Part shown: positions 35,643 to 45,608 of the stretch, one piece after another
How positions within the stretch are numbered: the stretch's first letter is position 1
How the letters are laid out: each line of letters opens with the position of its first letter
From: Methylomicrobium sp. wino1
Lineage (GTDB): Bacteria > Pseudomonadota > Gammaproteobacteria > Methylococcales > Methylomonadaceae
Assembly: GCF_003932755.1 (NCBI RefSeq)
Contig: NZ_CP024202.1
Coordinates: forward strand, 3,720,001 to 3,784,000
DNA length: 64,000 nt
Direction of reading: 5' to 3'
Notes under the pieces: generated by a model
Told to the model about the DNA's origin: nothing
Seen by the model: the letters and a program-made list of their open reading frames with translations, nothing else
Database searches by the model: none
Program-made: the position numbers and the translations under genes

Positions 35643-37405
35643 GAAACGAATCCGCCATTCCCACGCCGGCCACTCCCGATGTCTGCACGGTGACCTTATT
35701 AATCGACGGCACCGAAATACCGGGACAATTTCAGGTACTATCGGTCAGCGTCAATAAAGAATTGAACCGGATTCCGTCGGCCACGATTCAACTGAAGGAT
35801 GGCGAGGCGGCGCAAGCCGACTTTCCCGCCAGTAATACCGGATTATTCATTCCCGGTCAAAAGATCGAAATTCAGTTCGGTTACCGCTCGCAAAACGCCA
35901 CGGTATTTAAAGGTATGATCGTCAAGCACAGTATCAAGCTCAGAAAAAACGAAAGCCTCTTGATTCTGGACTGCCGGCATAAAGCGGTCAAAATGACGTC
36001 CGGCATACACAGCCGCTACTTTACCGAACAAAAAGACAGCGACATCATCGAAACATTATTCGGCGATTACGGCGTGACCGGCACCAGCGATACGACCGAA
36101 CCGGATTTACAAGAGGTCGTGCAATTCGAATCGACCGATTGGGATTTTATGCTATGCCGGGCCGAAGCGAACGGTTTCGTCGTCAATGTCGGCGACGATG
36201 CGATTGCCGTCGGCAAACCCGCAACCGGCGAAGAATCGGTCGTGAAGGTCGCTTACGGTTCGACTCTGTTGGAACTGGACGCCGAAATCGATGCGCGGTT
36301 GCAAAGTCCCGGAATCAGTGCCACGGCCTGGCATGCGGCCGATCAGGAATTGATCGAAGCCGAAGCTTCCGAACCGGAATCCTCCAGTGCCGGCAATATC
36401 GATGCCGAGACATTGGCGGCGATACTGGGCACTGAAAGGCATGAACTACGCCATGGCGGCGGCTTGAGTCAGCCGGAATTGAAAACCTGGGCCGATGCAC
36501 GCCTGCTGAAGGAGCGTCTAGCCAGAATTAGAGGTCGGGCGAAATTTCAAGGCATTGCCGAGGTCATGCCGGGGACCGTGATCGAAATCAGCGGTATTGG
36601 CGAGCGCTTTGCCGGACTGTTTTATGTGTCGGGCGTGCGGCATTGCGTTTCCGGCGGCAACTGGGAAACCGATGCGCAACTGGGCCTGAACCCCGACTTG
36701 TTCGCTGAAACCTATAACTTGCGCCCGTTGCCGGCGGCAGGATTATTGCCGTCGGTCTGCGGACTGCAAATGGGGGTCGTGACGGTATTGGAAAACGATC
36801 CTAAAGGCGAAGACAGAATAAAAGTTCGACTGCCGCTGGTCGACACGGCCGATGAAGGCATTTGGGCAAGGCTTGCAACGCTCGACGCCGGCGACGGGCG
36901 AGGAACGTTTTTTCGGCCCGAGATCGGCGATGAAGTCGTGGTCGGATTTCTCGGCGACGATCCCCGTTATCCGGTCGTGTTGGGCATGTGTCACAGCAGC
37001 GCGAAACCGGCGCCGGAGCCTGCGAAGGATGACAATCATTTGAAAGGCTATGTCAGCCGCGAAAAGATAACCCTGACCTTCGACGATGAAAACAAAGTCG
37101 TCGTGCTCGAAACGCCGGACGGCAACCGCCTGATTTTGTCCGAAGACGAGCAGGCCGTCGTGATCGAGGATCAGAACGGCAATAAAGTCACATTGAATGC
37201 CGACGGCATCAAGCTCGAGAGCGTCAAAGACTTGATATTACAAGCAGCCGGCGACGTCAAGATCGAAGGCATCAATACCGAACTGAGCGCGCAAGCCGAA
37301 TTCAAGGCCTCGGGTTCCGGTTCGGCCGAAATTTCCGGCGCCAGCACCACAGTCAAGGGTAGCGCCAGCACCACGATTCAAGGCGGCGTCGTGCAGATCA
37401 ATTGA
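35639..37405 (+). CDS. VgrG-like spike protein, Afp8/Pvc8-like
   Basis: Protein of 588 aa. A gp27-like N-terminal part (about 1-360) is followed by a gp5-type OB fold (GVVTVLENDPKGEDRIKVRLPLVD, GDEVVVGFLGDDPRYPVVLGMCHS; about 380-460). The C-terminus has a repetitive beta-helix with DENKVVVLETPDGNRLILSEDE and GSASTTIQGG. The trimer is the membrane-puncturing needle under the tube. A PAAR tip protein is encoded 12 bases downstream. Confidence 0.93.
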   Translation: MRNESAIPTPATPDVCTVTLLIDGTEIPGQFQVLSVSVNKELNRIPSATIQLKDGEAAQADFPASNTGLFIPGQKIEIQFGYRSQNATVFKGMIVKHSIKLRKNESLLILDCRHKAVKMTSGIHSRYFTEQKDSDIIETLFGDYGVTGTSDTTEPDLQEVVQFESTDWDFMLCRAEANGFVVNVGDDAIAVGKPATGEESVVKVAYGSTLLELDAEIDARLQSPGISATAWHAADQELIEAEASEPESSSAGNIDAETLAAILGTERHELRHGGGLSQPELKTWADARLLKERLARIRGRAKFQGIAEVMPGTVIEISGIGERFAGLFYVSGVRHCVSGGNWETDAQLGLNPDLFAETYNLRPLPAAGLLPSVCGLQMGVVTVLENDPKGEDRIKVRLPLVDTADEGIWARLATLDAGDGRGTFFRPEIGDEVVVGFLGDDPRYPVVLGMCHSSAKPAPEPAKDDNHLKGYVSREKITLTFDDENKVVVLETPDGNRLILSEDEQAVVIEDQNGNKVTLNADGIKLESVKDLILQAAGDVKIEGINTELSAQAEFKASGSGSAEISGASTTVKGSASTTIQGGVVQIN

Positions 37406-37417
37406 GGAGATGAAGCG

Positions 37418-37687
37418 ATGTTACCGGCAGCCAGAATCACCGACATGATCGTCAGCACTGCGACGCAAGGCGCCCCGGTGCCGATTATTCCGCCGGGCGA
37501 ACCGACCGTTTTGATCGGCGGTTTACCGGCGGCACGCTTGGGAGATTCGTGCGGAGTCGATGCGATTATCAAAGGCTCGGCGACGGTCATGATCGGCGGC
37601 ATGCCGGCCGCGCGTGTCGGCGATTCGAGCGCTTCGGGCGGCGCGATCCTACCGCCCGGTATGCCGACAGTATTGATAGGAGGATGA
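37418..37687 (+). CDS. PAAR-repeat spike tip, Afp10/Pvc10-like
   Basis: Protein of 89 aa with GAGGAG before the ATG. PAAR-type repeats are visible as PTVLIGGLPAARLGDSCG and TVMIGGMPAARVGDSS, the second followed by PTVLIGG. Such proteins form a sharp cone on the spike trimer. It has no toxic extension, so it is a bare tip. Confidence 0.93.
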   Translation: MLPAARITDMIVSTATQGAPVPIIPPGEPTVLIGGLPAARLGDSCGVDAIIKGSATVMIGGMPAARVGDSSASGGAILPPGMPTVLIGG

Positions 37688-37688
37688 C

Positions 37689-38126
37689 ATGAGTTTTCTC
37701 GGACGGGGTTGGTCTTTTCCGCCGACATTCAACCGGGCAATCGGCGGCATTACGATGCTCGAAGCCGAAGCGGACGTCGCTTCGAGCTTGGAGATTCTAC
37801 TGAGTACCGCGCAAGGCGAACGCTCGATGCTGCCTAGATACGGCTGCAATTTGCAGGAGTTGGTGTTCGAAAATTTGGATACGCGCATGAAAACCTTGAT
37901 GGCGGACAAGGTGGAATCGGCGATTTTATATCATGAGCCGCGTGTCGAACTGGAGAGCGTTCGGCTCGACGATAGCTTGGAGCTCGAGGGCGTCGTATTG
38001 ATCGAGGTGATCTACCGCGTCAAGGTCACGAACTCGCGTTTCAATTTCGTTTATCCCTATTACAAATTGGAGGGTACCGATATTAACTTAACCGCAGCCG
38101 TCAACCTCTTGCCCGATAGCGATTGA
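37689..38126 (+). CDS. gp25-like baseplate wedge protein, Afp9/Pvc9-like
   Basis: Protein of 145 aa of the GPW/gp25 family: FLGRGWSFPPTFN, EADVASSLEILLSTAQGERSMLPRYGCNLQELVFE (about 29-63), including the EPR-containing HEPRVELESVRL, typical of the family. It joins the first sheath ring to the baseplate. It lies one base after the PAAR gene and 3 bases before the baseplate J gene. Confidence 0.92.
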   Translation: MSFLGRGWSFPPTFNRAIGGITMLEAEADVASSLEILLSTAQGERSMLPRYGCNLQELVFENLDTRMKTLMADKVESAILYHEPRVELESVRLDDSLELEGVVLIEVIYRVKVTNSRFNFVYPYYKLEGTDINLTAAVNLLPDSD

Positions 38127-38129
38127 ATC

Positions 38130-41100
38130 ATGGCCGACTCGAGTGATTGCAAACACAACACCGATGCCTCAAGACTGATACATGAAGGCAGCAGCAGAGA
38201 CTTGCGTGTGCCGAAGGCTTTGGATCCGAACTATGTGCCGGTCAATGAACGAGGGCCGGAGTACGGCCTGGTGTTTGCAAAAGCCTATTCGGCCTATCTC
38301 AATTATTATGATTCGAACGACAGCGTCACCGGCGATTGGCGGAGTTTTTTCGATAAGGATGTCTCGGTGTTGTTGGCTGTCGCCGCGTTACAAGACGTCG
38401 ACGCGTACCGCTCGGAAGTCAAAGCCAGTTTCGATTTTTTGAACAATAGCAATAACCGATCGCAAGGAGACGCACTCAAACAACGCTTAGGTTTCTTATT
38501 CAGTATCGCGGCGACCATGGCCAAGCAACTAGACCGCTTGAAAGAAAACTTGCCGGGCGATACGGCGCTGAAAAGTCTTCTGCAAAGCCGCATACGATCG
38601 CAGTCGGCGCAAGGTTTCAAACGGCTTATCGCCTACTACAAGGCTTACGAGAGCGATTTCGGATTAACCGACGCCGAGCTGGACATTGCTGCGGAATTGA
38701 CGATATTCGGTCAAGAATCCCAAGCCTTCGGCGATATCTATCGAAGCCCCTTTTCGAAAGATTGGATCATCGGCAACTTTCCGTATTGGCCGCATTACAT
38801 CGACAGCATCGTCAAGGATGCGGGGGTTTTCGGCCCACTGCTTGACCCGTCCGATCCGAATTATTGGTTTTCAATCCATAATTCGATCGCCAGTCACAAC
38901 CTTTTTACATCGATATTCGATGATTTTTTAAAAATCTATGCGCGCATCGTCGTTGAAGCCAAACAAGAATTGGAACATTCGTTCATTCAAAACGGTAATC
39001 ATGAACCGCATTATGCGCTGCTGATCGCCTTCTTACGCTTATTCGAAGGAACTCGGGCCGAGATCAACACCTTGACAGGCCGGCACCAGGATTTTTATTA
39101 CCGGGACATTTTACGGCTCAAGGAAAAACCCGCCGAACCGCCGCGGGTCCATTTATTGGCCGAATTGGCTAAACATGCCGACAGTCACCGGTTCGATAGA
39201 GGCGTGTCGTTCAAGGCCGGAAAGGACGATTCGGGCATCGAGGCCTTTTTCATGAACGACCGTGACTTCATCGCCAATAAAGCGAAAATTGCGGCGCTGA
39301 AGACCGTTTACCGGCATGGCGGAGAAGTTGTCGCCGGATTGGGTGTCAACGCGGCTAAACAGTCGGGCCGTTACTATGCGTCGCCGGTTGCCGATTCCGA
39401 AGACGGACTAGGGGCGAAACTGACCAACGAAGAGCTGTCCTGGCATCCGTTTTTCAATAAACGCTATAGCAATGCACAACTCAACAGCATTGCGATGCCC
39501 GAAGCTGAATTGGGGTTTGCGATCGCCTCGCACTATTTATGGATGGCCGAAGGCGAGCGGACCATCACGCTGGAGTTTCAGTTGGCAGGCAGTCCATCAG
39601 GAAACTCGCCTGAATTAAAAAACGCGATTGTTTGTCAATTGACAGGCGAAGAAGATTGGTTCGAAAAGTCCGCGACGACCTTTGTTCGTAACGCGAATTC
39701 AATCAAGCTCGAGCTTCGCTTGGACGGTGCCGATCCAGCCGTGACACCTTATTTGGACAAAGTGCATGCTCGAGGCTTTAAGACGTCGCTGCCGGTTATG
39801 ATGATTCGATTGAAGCATCGTGCGGACAGTGTTTTTGCTTATGAACCGCTGCGCGATCTTGTCATCGCTTCGATTCAATTGAGCGTCGAAGTAAATGGCG
39901 TGCGCTCGCTTGCCGTATCGAACGATTTCGGTACGGTGGATTTGTCGAAGGCTTTTCAACCCTTCGGCGCACGTCCGGTCAATGGCAACCGATTGACGAT
40001 CGGATCGAACGAGATTTTTCAAAAACGCCTCGATTCGGCCATATTACATATCGATTGGCAAAACCCGCCGTCATATTATTCGTCGGGCGGATTGGTGTTA
40101 CAGGCTTATCCTATTGCATTCAATACCTTAAAAAGCAATGGCGAGTCTCAACTGCCGTTCGCCGCGAATCAAATGGACGCAACGTTAAATATCGCTCAAA
40201 GCATCGCGCCGACAATAGGACTGGCCTATTTGAAAGCCGGGCAATGGCAAGCGACATCGGCCTCGGCTAATTTTGCCGCGACCGAATTCGATTTGACCGA
40301 TGCCGCGCAACAAGCCTTTCGTCAAGACATCGATTTTGCGAATAATGCGGTTTACCGCATCGATGATGCCAACGGTTTTTTGCGTTTGATTTTTAAAGGA
40401 GATTTTGGATTCGACCAGTATTTAACGGATTTGACGAATTTTCTGAGCGACCAAGAACTTAAACCGGATTCGCATCCCGGCGCGCCGCCGGTCGGCCCGT
40501 TTATCGAACAGCTTGTTATCGATTATCTGGCTTCCCAGACTATCATGCTGAATTCGGCGCTACCTGACGCCATGCAACAGCGCGAAGCACATTTTTTTCA
40601 TATCGGCCCGTTCGGCCAAGCCGAACAACACCCGGCGCTCAATACCGCCAAACAAGTCAAGTTGCTGCCGCAGTTCGGTTTTATACGCAACGAACTGACG
40701 ATTGATAGTGAAGCCGAATGTTATATCGGCATCGATGGACTCGAACCGCCGCAAAACCTGTCACTGTTGTTTCAAGTCTCGGATGGCACGGCCGACCCAT
40801 TGACGATCAAACCCGATCCGCATATTCATTGGAGTTATCTACGCGGCAACGAATGGATCGCATTCAAGACAGACGAAATAGAGGACGGCACGGGCGGTTT
40901 GTTGAACTCCGGCATCATCGAGTTTGCGATGCCGAAAGATGCCGATAACAACAACTCGACTTTACCGACCGGTATGCATTGGCTACGGGCGGCGGTGGCA
41001 TCGCACAGCGAAGCGGTTTGCCGTTTACAGGCCGTTTCCGCGCAAGCCTTGCAGGCGACCTTTAGCGACCGAGGCAACGATCCCGGCTTCTCGGCGAAAC

Positions 41101-41924
41101 CGCTAAAAGCCGGCACGATAATTCAGTTGGAACGGCCAAATGCGGCCGTCAAAAAGATCGAGCAGCCTTTTTCCTCGTTCGGCGGACGCGGCGCCGAAAC
41201 GCCGGCGGCTTTTTATACGCGCGTCAGCGAACGTCTGCGTCATAAGGACAGGGCGGTCGCGCTTTGGGATTACGAACACCTGGTTTTGGAAGCCTTTCCG
41301 CAAATTTATCGCGTCAAATGCCTGAATCATACTCAGTACGAGCCCGGCGAAAACGGCGATTTCGTCTACCGGGAACTCGCACCGGGCCATGTTACGCTAG
41401 TCGCGATTCCCAACCTGCAATTCCAAACGCTTCGCGATCCCCTCAAACCCTATACGAGTCTCGGTTTGCTCGATGAAATCAAGGATTTTTTAAGCGCGCG
41501 CGTGTCCTGTTTCGTCAACTTGCATGTCCGCAATCCGCGCTTCGAGACCGTGCGTTGCTCGTGTAAAGTCCGTTTTCATGAAGGCTTCGACGAGACGTTT
41601 TATACCAATACGCTGCGCCAAGCGATTACTCGGTTTTTGTCGCCCTGGGCTTTTGCGAACGATGCAAAGCCCTCTTTCGGCGGAAATATTCATCAATCGA
41701 TATTGATTCGTTTCGTCGAAGAGCAGACTTATGTCGATTATTTGACCGACTTTGTGTTGTATCACGATAGCGGCGGGGCGGCAGGAGAAGTCGCGGTCCA
41801 TGAGGCGGCAGGCTCGACTGCGGCATCGATTTTGGTTTCGGCGCCGGCTGGCGAACACCAAATCGATGTCATCAAACCCGCCGCAGTGCATGAAGTCGGC
41901 GAAACCTGTCCGTGCGAGCCATGA
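38130..41924 (+). CDS. Baseplate J/gp6-like wedge protein, Afp11/Pvc11-like
   Basis: Protein of 1264 aa. The baseplate J core is at about residues 1010-1215: GGRGAETPAAFYTRVSERLRHKDRAVALWDYEHLVLEAFPQIYRVKC, then YTNTLRQAITRFLSPW and EEQTYVDYLTDF. Long N-terminal sequence without a known fold is normal for Afp11-type proteins. The last 40 residues are low-complexity and end in ETCPCEP. It forms the main wedge of the baseplate. Its stop overlaps the next ATG by 4 bases. Confidence 0.9.
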   Translation: MADSSDCKHNTDASRLIHEGSSRDLRVPKALDPNYVPVNERGPEYGLVFAKAYSAYLNYYDSNDSVTGDWRSFFDKDVSVLLAVAALQDVDAYRSEVKASFDFLNNSNNRSQGDALKQRLGFLFSIAATMAKQLDRLKENLPGDTALKSLLQSRIRSQSAQGFKRLIAYYKAYESDFGLTDAELDIAAELTIFGQESQAFGDIYRSPFSKDWIIGNFPYWPHYIDSIVKDAGVFGPLLDPSDPNYWFSIHNSIASHNLFTSIFDDFLKIYARIVVEAKQELEHSFIQNGNHEPHYALLIAFLRLFEGTRAEINTLTGRHQDFYYRDILRLKEKPAEPPRVHLLAELAKHADSHRFDRGVSFKAGKDDSGIEAFFMNDRDFIANKAKIAALKTVYRHGGEVVAGLGVNAAKQSGRYYASPVADSEDGLGAKLTNEELSWHPFFNKRYSNAQLNSIAMPEAELGFAIASHYLWMAEGERTITLEFQLAGSPSGNSPELKNAIVCQLTGEEDWFEKSATTFVRNANSIKLELRLDGADPAVTPYLDKVHARGFKTSLPVMMIRLKHRADSVFAYEPLRDLVIASIQLSVEVNGVRSLAVSNDFGTVDLSKAFQPFGARPVNGNRLTIGSNEIFQKRLDSAILHIDWQNPPSYYSSGGLVLQAYPIAFNTLKSNGESQLPFAANQMDATLNIAQSIAPTIGLAYLKAGQWQATSASANFAATEFDLTDAAQQAFRQDIDFANNAVYRIDDANGFLRLIFKGDFGFDQYLTDLTNFLSDQELKPDSHPGAPPVGPFIEQLVIDYLASQTIMLNSALPDAMQQREAHFFHIGPFGQAEQHPALNTAKQVKLLPQFGFIRNELTIDSEAECYIGIDGLEPPQNLSLLFQVSDGTADPLTIKPDPHIHWSYLRGNEWIAFKTDEIEDGTGGLLNSGIIEFAMPKDADNNNSTLPTGMHWLRAAVASHSEAVCRLQAVSAQALQATFSDRGNDPGFSAKPLKAGTIIQLERPNAAVKKIEQPFSSFGGRGAETPAAFYTRVSERLRHKDRAVALWDYEHLVLEAFPQIYRVKCLNHTQYEPGENGDFVYRELAPGHVTLVAIPNLQFQTLRDPLKPYTSLGLLDEIKDFLSARVSCFVNLHVRNPRFETVRCSCKVRFHEGFDETFYTNTLRQAITRFLSPWAFANDAKPSFGGNIHQSILIRFVEEQTYVDYLTDFVLYHDSGGAAGEVAVHEAAGSTAASILVSAPAGEHQIDVIKPAAVHEVGETCPCEP

Positions 41925-44900
41925 AAGAGCCAGCCGTTTTTTTACCCCGACTCGATTCGCAAAAGCCGAGTGAAGACTTTTTTGCGTTGCGCCGCGAAGG
42001 CATCGGCTATATCGAGCAGGCCGGCAGTCGACATTGGACCGATTACAATACCCACGATCCGGGCATCACGATCCTGGAGGCCTTGTGTTACGCATTGACC
42101 GATATCGCATACCGAAGCGGTTGGGATATCAAGGACCTGTTGACCCGAGAATTCTCGACCGCTGCCGACCCGTTCCCGGCTCAAGCGTTTTATACCGCAC
42201 GCGAGATACTAACGAGCGGTCCCGTCACACCGGACGATTTCAGGCGCGTGCTAATCGATTTGGAGCCGGTGCGCAATGCTTGGGTATTTTGTAAACAATG
42301 CGCCTGCGAAACCGATTATTACGCACTATGCGACGAAGATCGTTTGGTTTTGTCCTACCGCAAGCCCGAGCAAAGCGAGTTAGACCCGAAAAAAGTGGCG
42401 GTATTGGGTTTATATGAAGTCCTGCTCGAATTGGAATCCGATCCTGAGCTGGGCGACTTGAATGCCCGCAAAATTCAGAAAACGCGCCTTTTTTATGACG
42501 CCGAAGGCAGAGTTCAGACTCGGGTCGTCGAAGTGCGTTTCCCCGATTTATCCCTGTCCGCAGCCGACGAATGGCAGGCTTTTTTAGATAATTTCCACGA
42601 TTATGAGATCAGCGTCCGAATCGGAGCGGCCAAAGGCTACGATGTCTGGACAGATCCGACGTTGGATCAGGCCGGCAAGGAGCGTTATTTAAAAAGACAT
42701 TGGCGGGAATTGTTCCATGTGGATTTTCTGCTGACATCGGAAGAATTAACGCTGGCAATCGATAATGCCACGCTGCGCGTGTTCGGCAATGCCGATGCAC
42801 AGGCGGAAACGAAGCTGGCCGAACTTGTAGAGTTGCTGGAAGACGCTTCGAATTCGGGAATCGTCGGGCTTTATCGGCGCAAAGCGCTCAAGATCTCCCA
42901 AGCCGTCGAACAGGCTAAGCAGTCATTGCATCAGAGGCGCAATCTCGATGAGGATTATTGCCGCATCGAAGGCATAGCGTTGGCCGAAATTGCGTTATGC
43001 GCCGATGTCGAAGTGGCCTCCGGTGCCGATATCGACCGCGTGCAAGCGCGCATCTGGCAGGAAATCGAGCATTACCTAAACCCGCCGATCGCATTTTACA
43101 GTTTGCAAGAATTGCGCGATGAAGGTCTGCCGGTCGAAGCTATTTTCAACGGACCTGCACTCGAAAACGGTTTCATCAAATCCGAAGACCTGCAGCGAGC
43201 AAAGTTGAAATCGGAAATCAGAACGTCCGATATCGTCAAACGTTTGATGGCGATCGACGGCGTTCTGGCGGTCAACAACCTGCTGTTGACCCTCTACGAT
43301 CCGCAAGGCCGAATCGTCAAAGGCAAGGCCGACCCGATTTGGCAAAACGACGGCACGCCTTTGTTCGATCCGGATCGAATCAGCGCGGCCTGGATGCTGA
43401 TGCTTGACGATCGCAAACAACCGCGATTTTACCGCGAAGCCTCGAGGTTCTTATTTTTTAAGAACGGCCTGCCATTTCAAGCGCGGCTCGACGAAGCCGT
43501 CGCAACCTTGCATCAATTGCGCGGCGAGGCTGAGCGCCCGAAGATCAAAAATACGCCGAAAGACCTGCCGTTGCCGAAGGGAACTTACCGAAATCCCGGC
43601 CATTATTTTCCGATACAAAACGAATTTCCGCAGAGCTATGGCATCGGCCCCGAAGGCCTGCCCAGCCATGCGTCCAATTTACGGCGGGCTCAAGCCAAGC
43701 AATTGAAAGCCTATTTGCTGGTGTTCGAACAATTCTTAGCCAATCAATTAGCGCAATTAGCTCATGGCGGCGATTGTTTTTCATTGAACCCCGGCATACA
43801 CCAAACCTATTTTATCAAGGAGTTAACGCAAGACATCATCGACGGTTACGACGATCTGGTCGCCGGTTTGGATAAGGAAAAACTCGAAAAGCTGATCGAG
43901 TCCGAACCGGAATTCTTGCAGCGGCGTAACCGGTTTCTCGATCATTTATTGGCCCGCTTCGGCGAACAGTTATCCGACTACACCTTATTGCTAAGCGACC
44001 TTGCCGGCCGCCAAAAAGCGCAAGCATCCTTGATCGAAACCAAACTCGCCCTGCTCAAAGGGCTGCCGGAAATAAGCCGGTACCGTTACCGGTCGTTCGA
44101 CGCTACCGGCGAAGCCTGCGCCCCCGAGCAATATCCGGTTCTGAAAAAGCGCGTCAATCTGCTGCTGGGTATTGCCGATCTGAGATTAGTCTTTACGACA
44201 TTGGAAACCATCGCCGGCAAGACTGAAATCGCCTTGGAATTGATGGATTGGAACAATCGACCGTGGTTGACGGGCACGCTTGAGCTTGACGCATACGCAG
44301 CATCCAATACCTACGCTTACCGGGCGGTCGTCAAGCAAATGAGCGACCCTAACGCTTATCGGATAGATGAGCAGACTCATCAATTAACGCTTGAGGATGA
44401 TGCGAACGTATTGCGTGCCGCTTATCCGGATGATTTGGCGACAGCGGCCGAAGCGGAAACGATCAAGGCTATTTTGCTGAATTGGAGCGCGCATCAACGA
44501 ACGATTCTGGTCGAACATGTGCTGCTCAGACCCAAGTTTCCGGGCGACGCGCTTTATCCGGCTTGCTCCGAAGATGTCTGCAAAACCTGCGACGATGAAG
44601 ACCCTTATTCGTTTCGATTGACCTGGGTCATGCCGGGCTGGACCTCGCCGTATAACGTCAACTTGGACTTGCGAGCGTTTGCCGAACGCACAATACGCCA
44701 AGAAACGCCGGCGCACTTACTGAGCAAAATCTGTTGGGTCGGCAATAAAGGCATTATCGACAATCCCTGCGAACCGCTTGTAAACGAGTTGGCCGCGCTA
44801 TTGCTCGAACAAAACCAGGCCACGGAAGAGGAGGCCTGCGACTGTGCAACAACGATTTTTAGCGAATTCAGCCGAGTATTCAAGGGCTGGTATCACGGCA

Positions 44901-45592
44901 AAACCTTGGATTATTTCGATCCGGACGTCTTGCGGGCGCAATTGGCAAGCGAATTCGAGTCGAACCTGAACCCCGGAGGGATCGAATGTACCTTGGCGAT
45001 CGGCGCCGTTTCATGGATCGCTATCGTGTCGCGGTTGACAGAGCATTTTGCTGAAATCGCCCGTTACGGCCGGCAATTCGAACGGTTCGAAACGGCTTGG
45101 TGCTTGTGGCTTGAAGCGAACGCCTCGATCGACTGGACCGAACAGCGCTTGCAGGAAAGAGTCGAAGCTTTGTTGGCCGAGTCCTTGCTCGATGGAGACC
45201 AAACGTCGTTATGTCGATGCGCCGCCGGCATTCTTGCCGATTACGGCACGGCGTTTTCCGATTGGCTGAACGACTATGTCGAAAACAGCCTGGAACCGCC
45301 GGAAGATTTGACGTCGTTCGAACCGGCACCGATCGTGCTATGTTCCGATGCTCACTTTAAAGCCGGTACCGAAGACGATTTGAAAGCCTTGCTCGATAAG
45401 CGTTATCAAAACTACATCGACGCGTCTTACCGGCTGAGAATCGTAGTCAATTTGCTGGCCGATCTGAAATCTATCTATCCCGAAGCGACTCTACACGACT
45501 GCGACGACGGCAGCGATCATAATCCGGTACTGCTCGACAGGACGGCCCTCGGTTCGCTCAATGCCGTACCACGGCCCTTTGAAAACCCATGA
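41921..45592 (+). CDS. Second large wedge protein, Afp12/Pvc12-like
   Basis: Protein of 1223 aa from ATG 41921, which overlaps the stop of the baseplate J gene; a GTG three codons earlier is the longer alternative. The signature DFFALRREGIGYIEQAGSRHWTDYNTHDPGITILEALCYALTDIAYRSGWD is within the first 75 residues and is the Afp12 hallmark. The C-terminal half has Cys-rich segments (CSEDVCKTCDDED). It pairs with Afp11 to make the wedge dimer ring. Confidence 0.85.
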   Translation: MKEPAVFLPRLDSQKPSEDFFALRREGIGYIEQAGSRHWTDYNTHDPGITILEALCYALTDIAYRSGWDIKDLLTREFSTAADPFPAQAFYTAREILTSGPVTPDDFRRVLIDLEPVRNAWVFCKQCACETDYYALCDEDRLVLSYRKPEQSELDPKKVAVLGLYEVLLELESDPELGDLNARKIQKTRLFYDAEGRVQTRVVEVRFPDLSLSAADEWQAFLDNFHDYEISVRIGAAKGYDVWTDPTLDQAGKERYLKRHWRELFHVDFLLTSEELTLAIDNATLRVFGNADAQAETKLAELVELLEDASNSGIVGLYRRKALKISQAVEQAKQSLHQRRNLDEDYCRIEGIALAEIALCADVEVASGADIDRVQARIWQEIEHYLNPPIAFYSLQELRDEGLPVEAIFNGPALENGFIKSEDLQRAKLKSEIRTSDIVKRLMAIDGVLAVNNLLLTLYDPQGRIVKGKADPIWQNDGTPLFDPDRISAAWMLMLDDRKQPRFYREASRFLFFKNGLPFQARLDEAVATLHQLRGEAERPKIKNTPKDLPLPKGTYRNPGHYFPIQNEFPQSYGIGPEGLPSHASNLRRAQAKQLKAYLLVFEQFLANQLAQLAHGGDCFSLNPGIHQTYFIKELTQDIIDGYDDLVAGLDKEKLEKLIESEPEFLQRRNRFLDHLLARFGEQLSDYTLLLSDLAGRQKAQASLIETKLALLKGLPEISRYRYRSFDATGEACAPEQYPVLKKRVNLLLGIADLRLVFTTLETIAGKTEIALELMDWNNRPWLTGTLELDAYAASNTYAYRAVVKQMSDPNAYRIDEQTHQLTLEDDANVLRAAYPDDLATAAEAETIKAILLNWSAHQRTILVEHVLLRPKFPGDALYPACSEDVCKTCDDEDPYSFRLTWVMPGWTSPYNVNLDLRAFAERTIRQETPAHLLSKICWVGNKGIIDNPCEPLVNELAALLLEQNQATEEEACDCATTIFSEFSRVFKGWYHGKTLDYFDPDVLRAQLASEFESNLNPGGIECTLAIGAVSWIAIVSRLTEHFAEIARYGRQFERFETAWCLWLEANASIDWTEQRLQERVEALLAESLLDGDQTSLCRCAAGILADYGTAFSDWLNDYVENSLEPPEDLTSFEPAPIVLCSDAHFKAGTEDDLKALLDKRYQNYIDASYRLRIVVNLLADLKSIYPEATLHDCDDGSDHNPVLLDRTALGSLNAVPRPFENP

Positions 45593-45608
45593 ATACGGTC
45601 AAAACGTC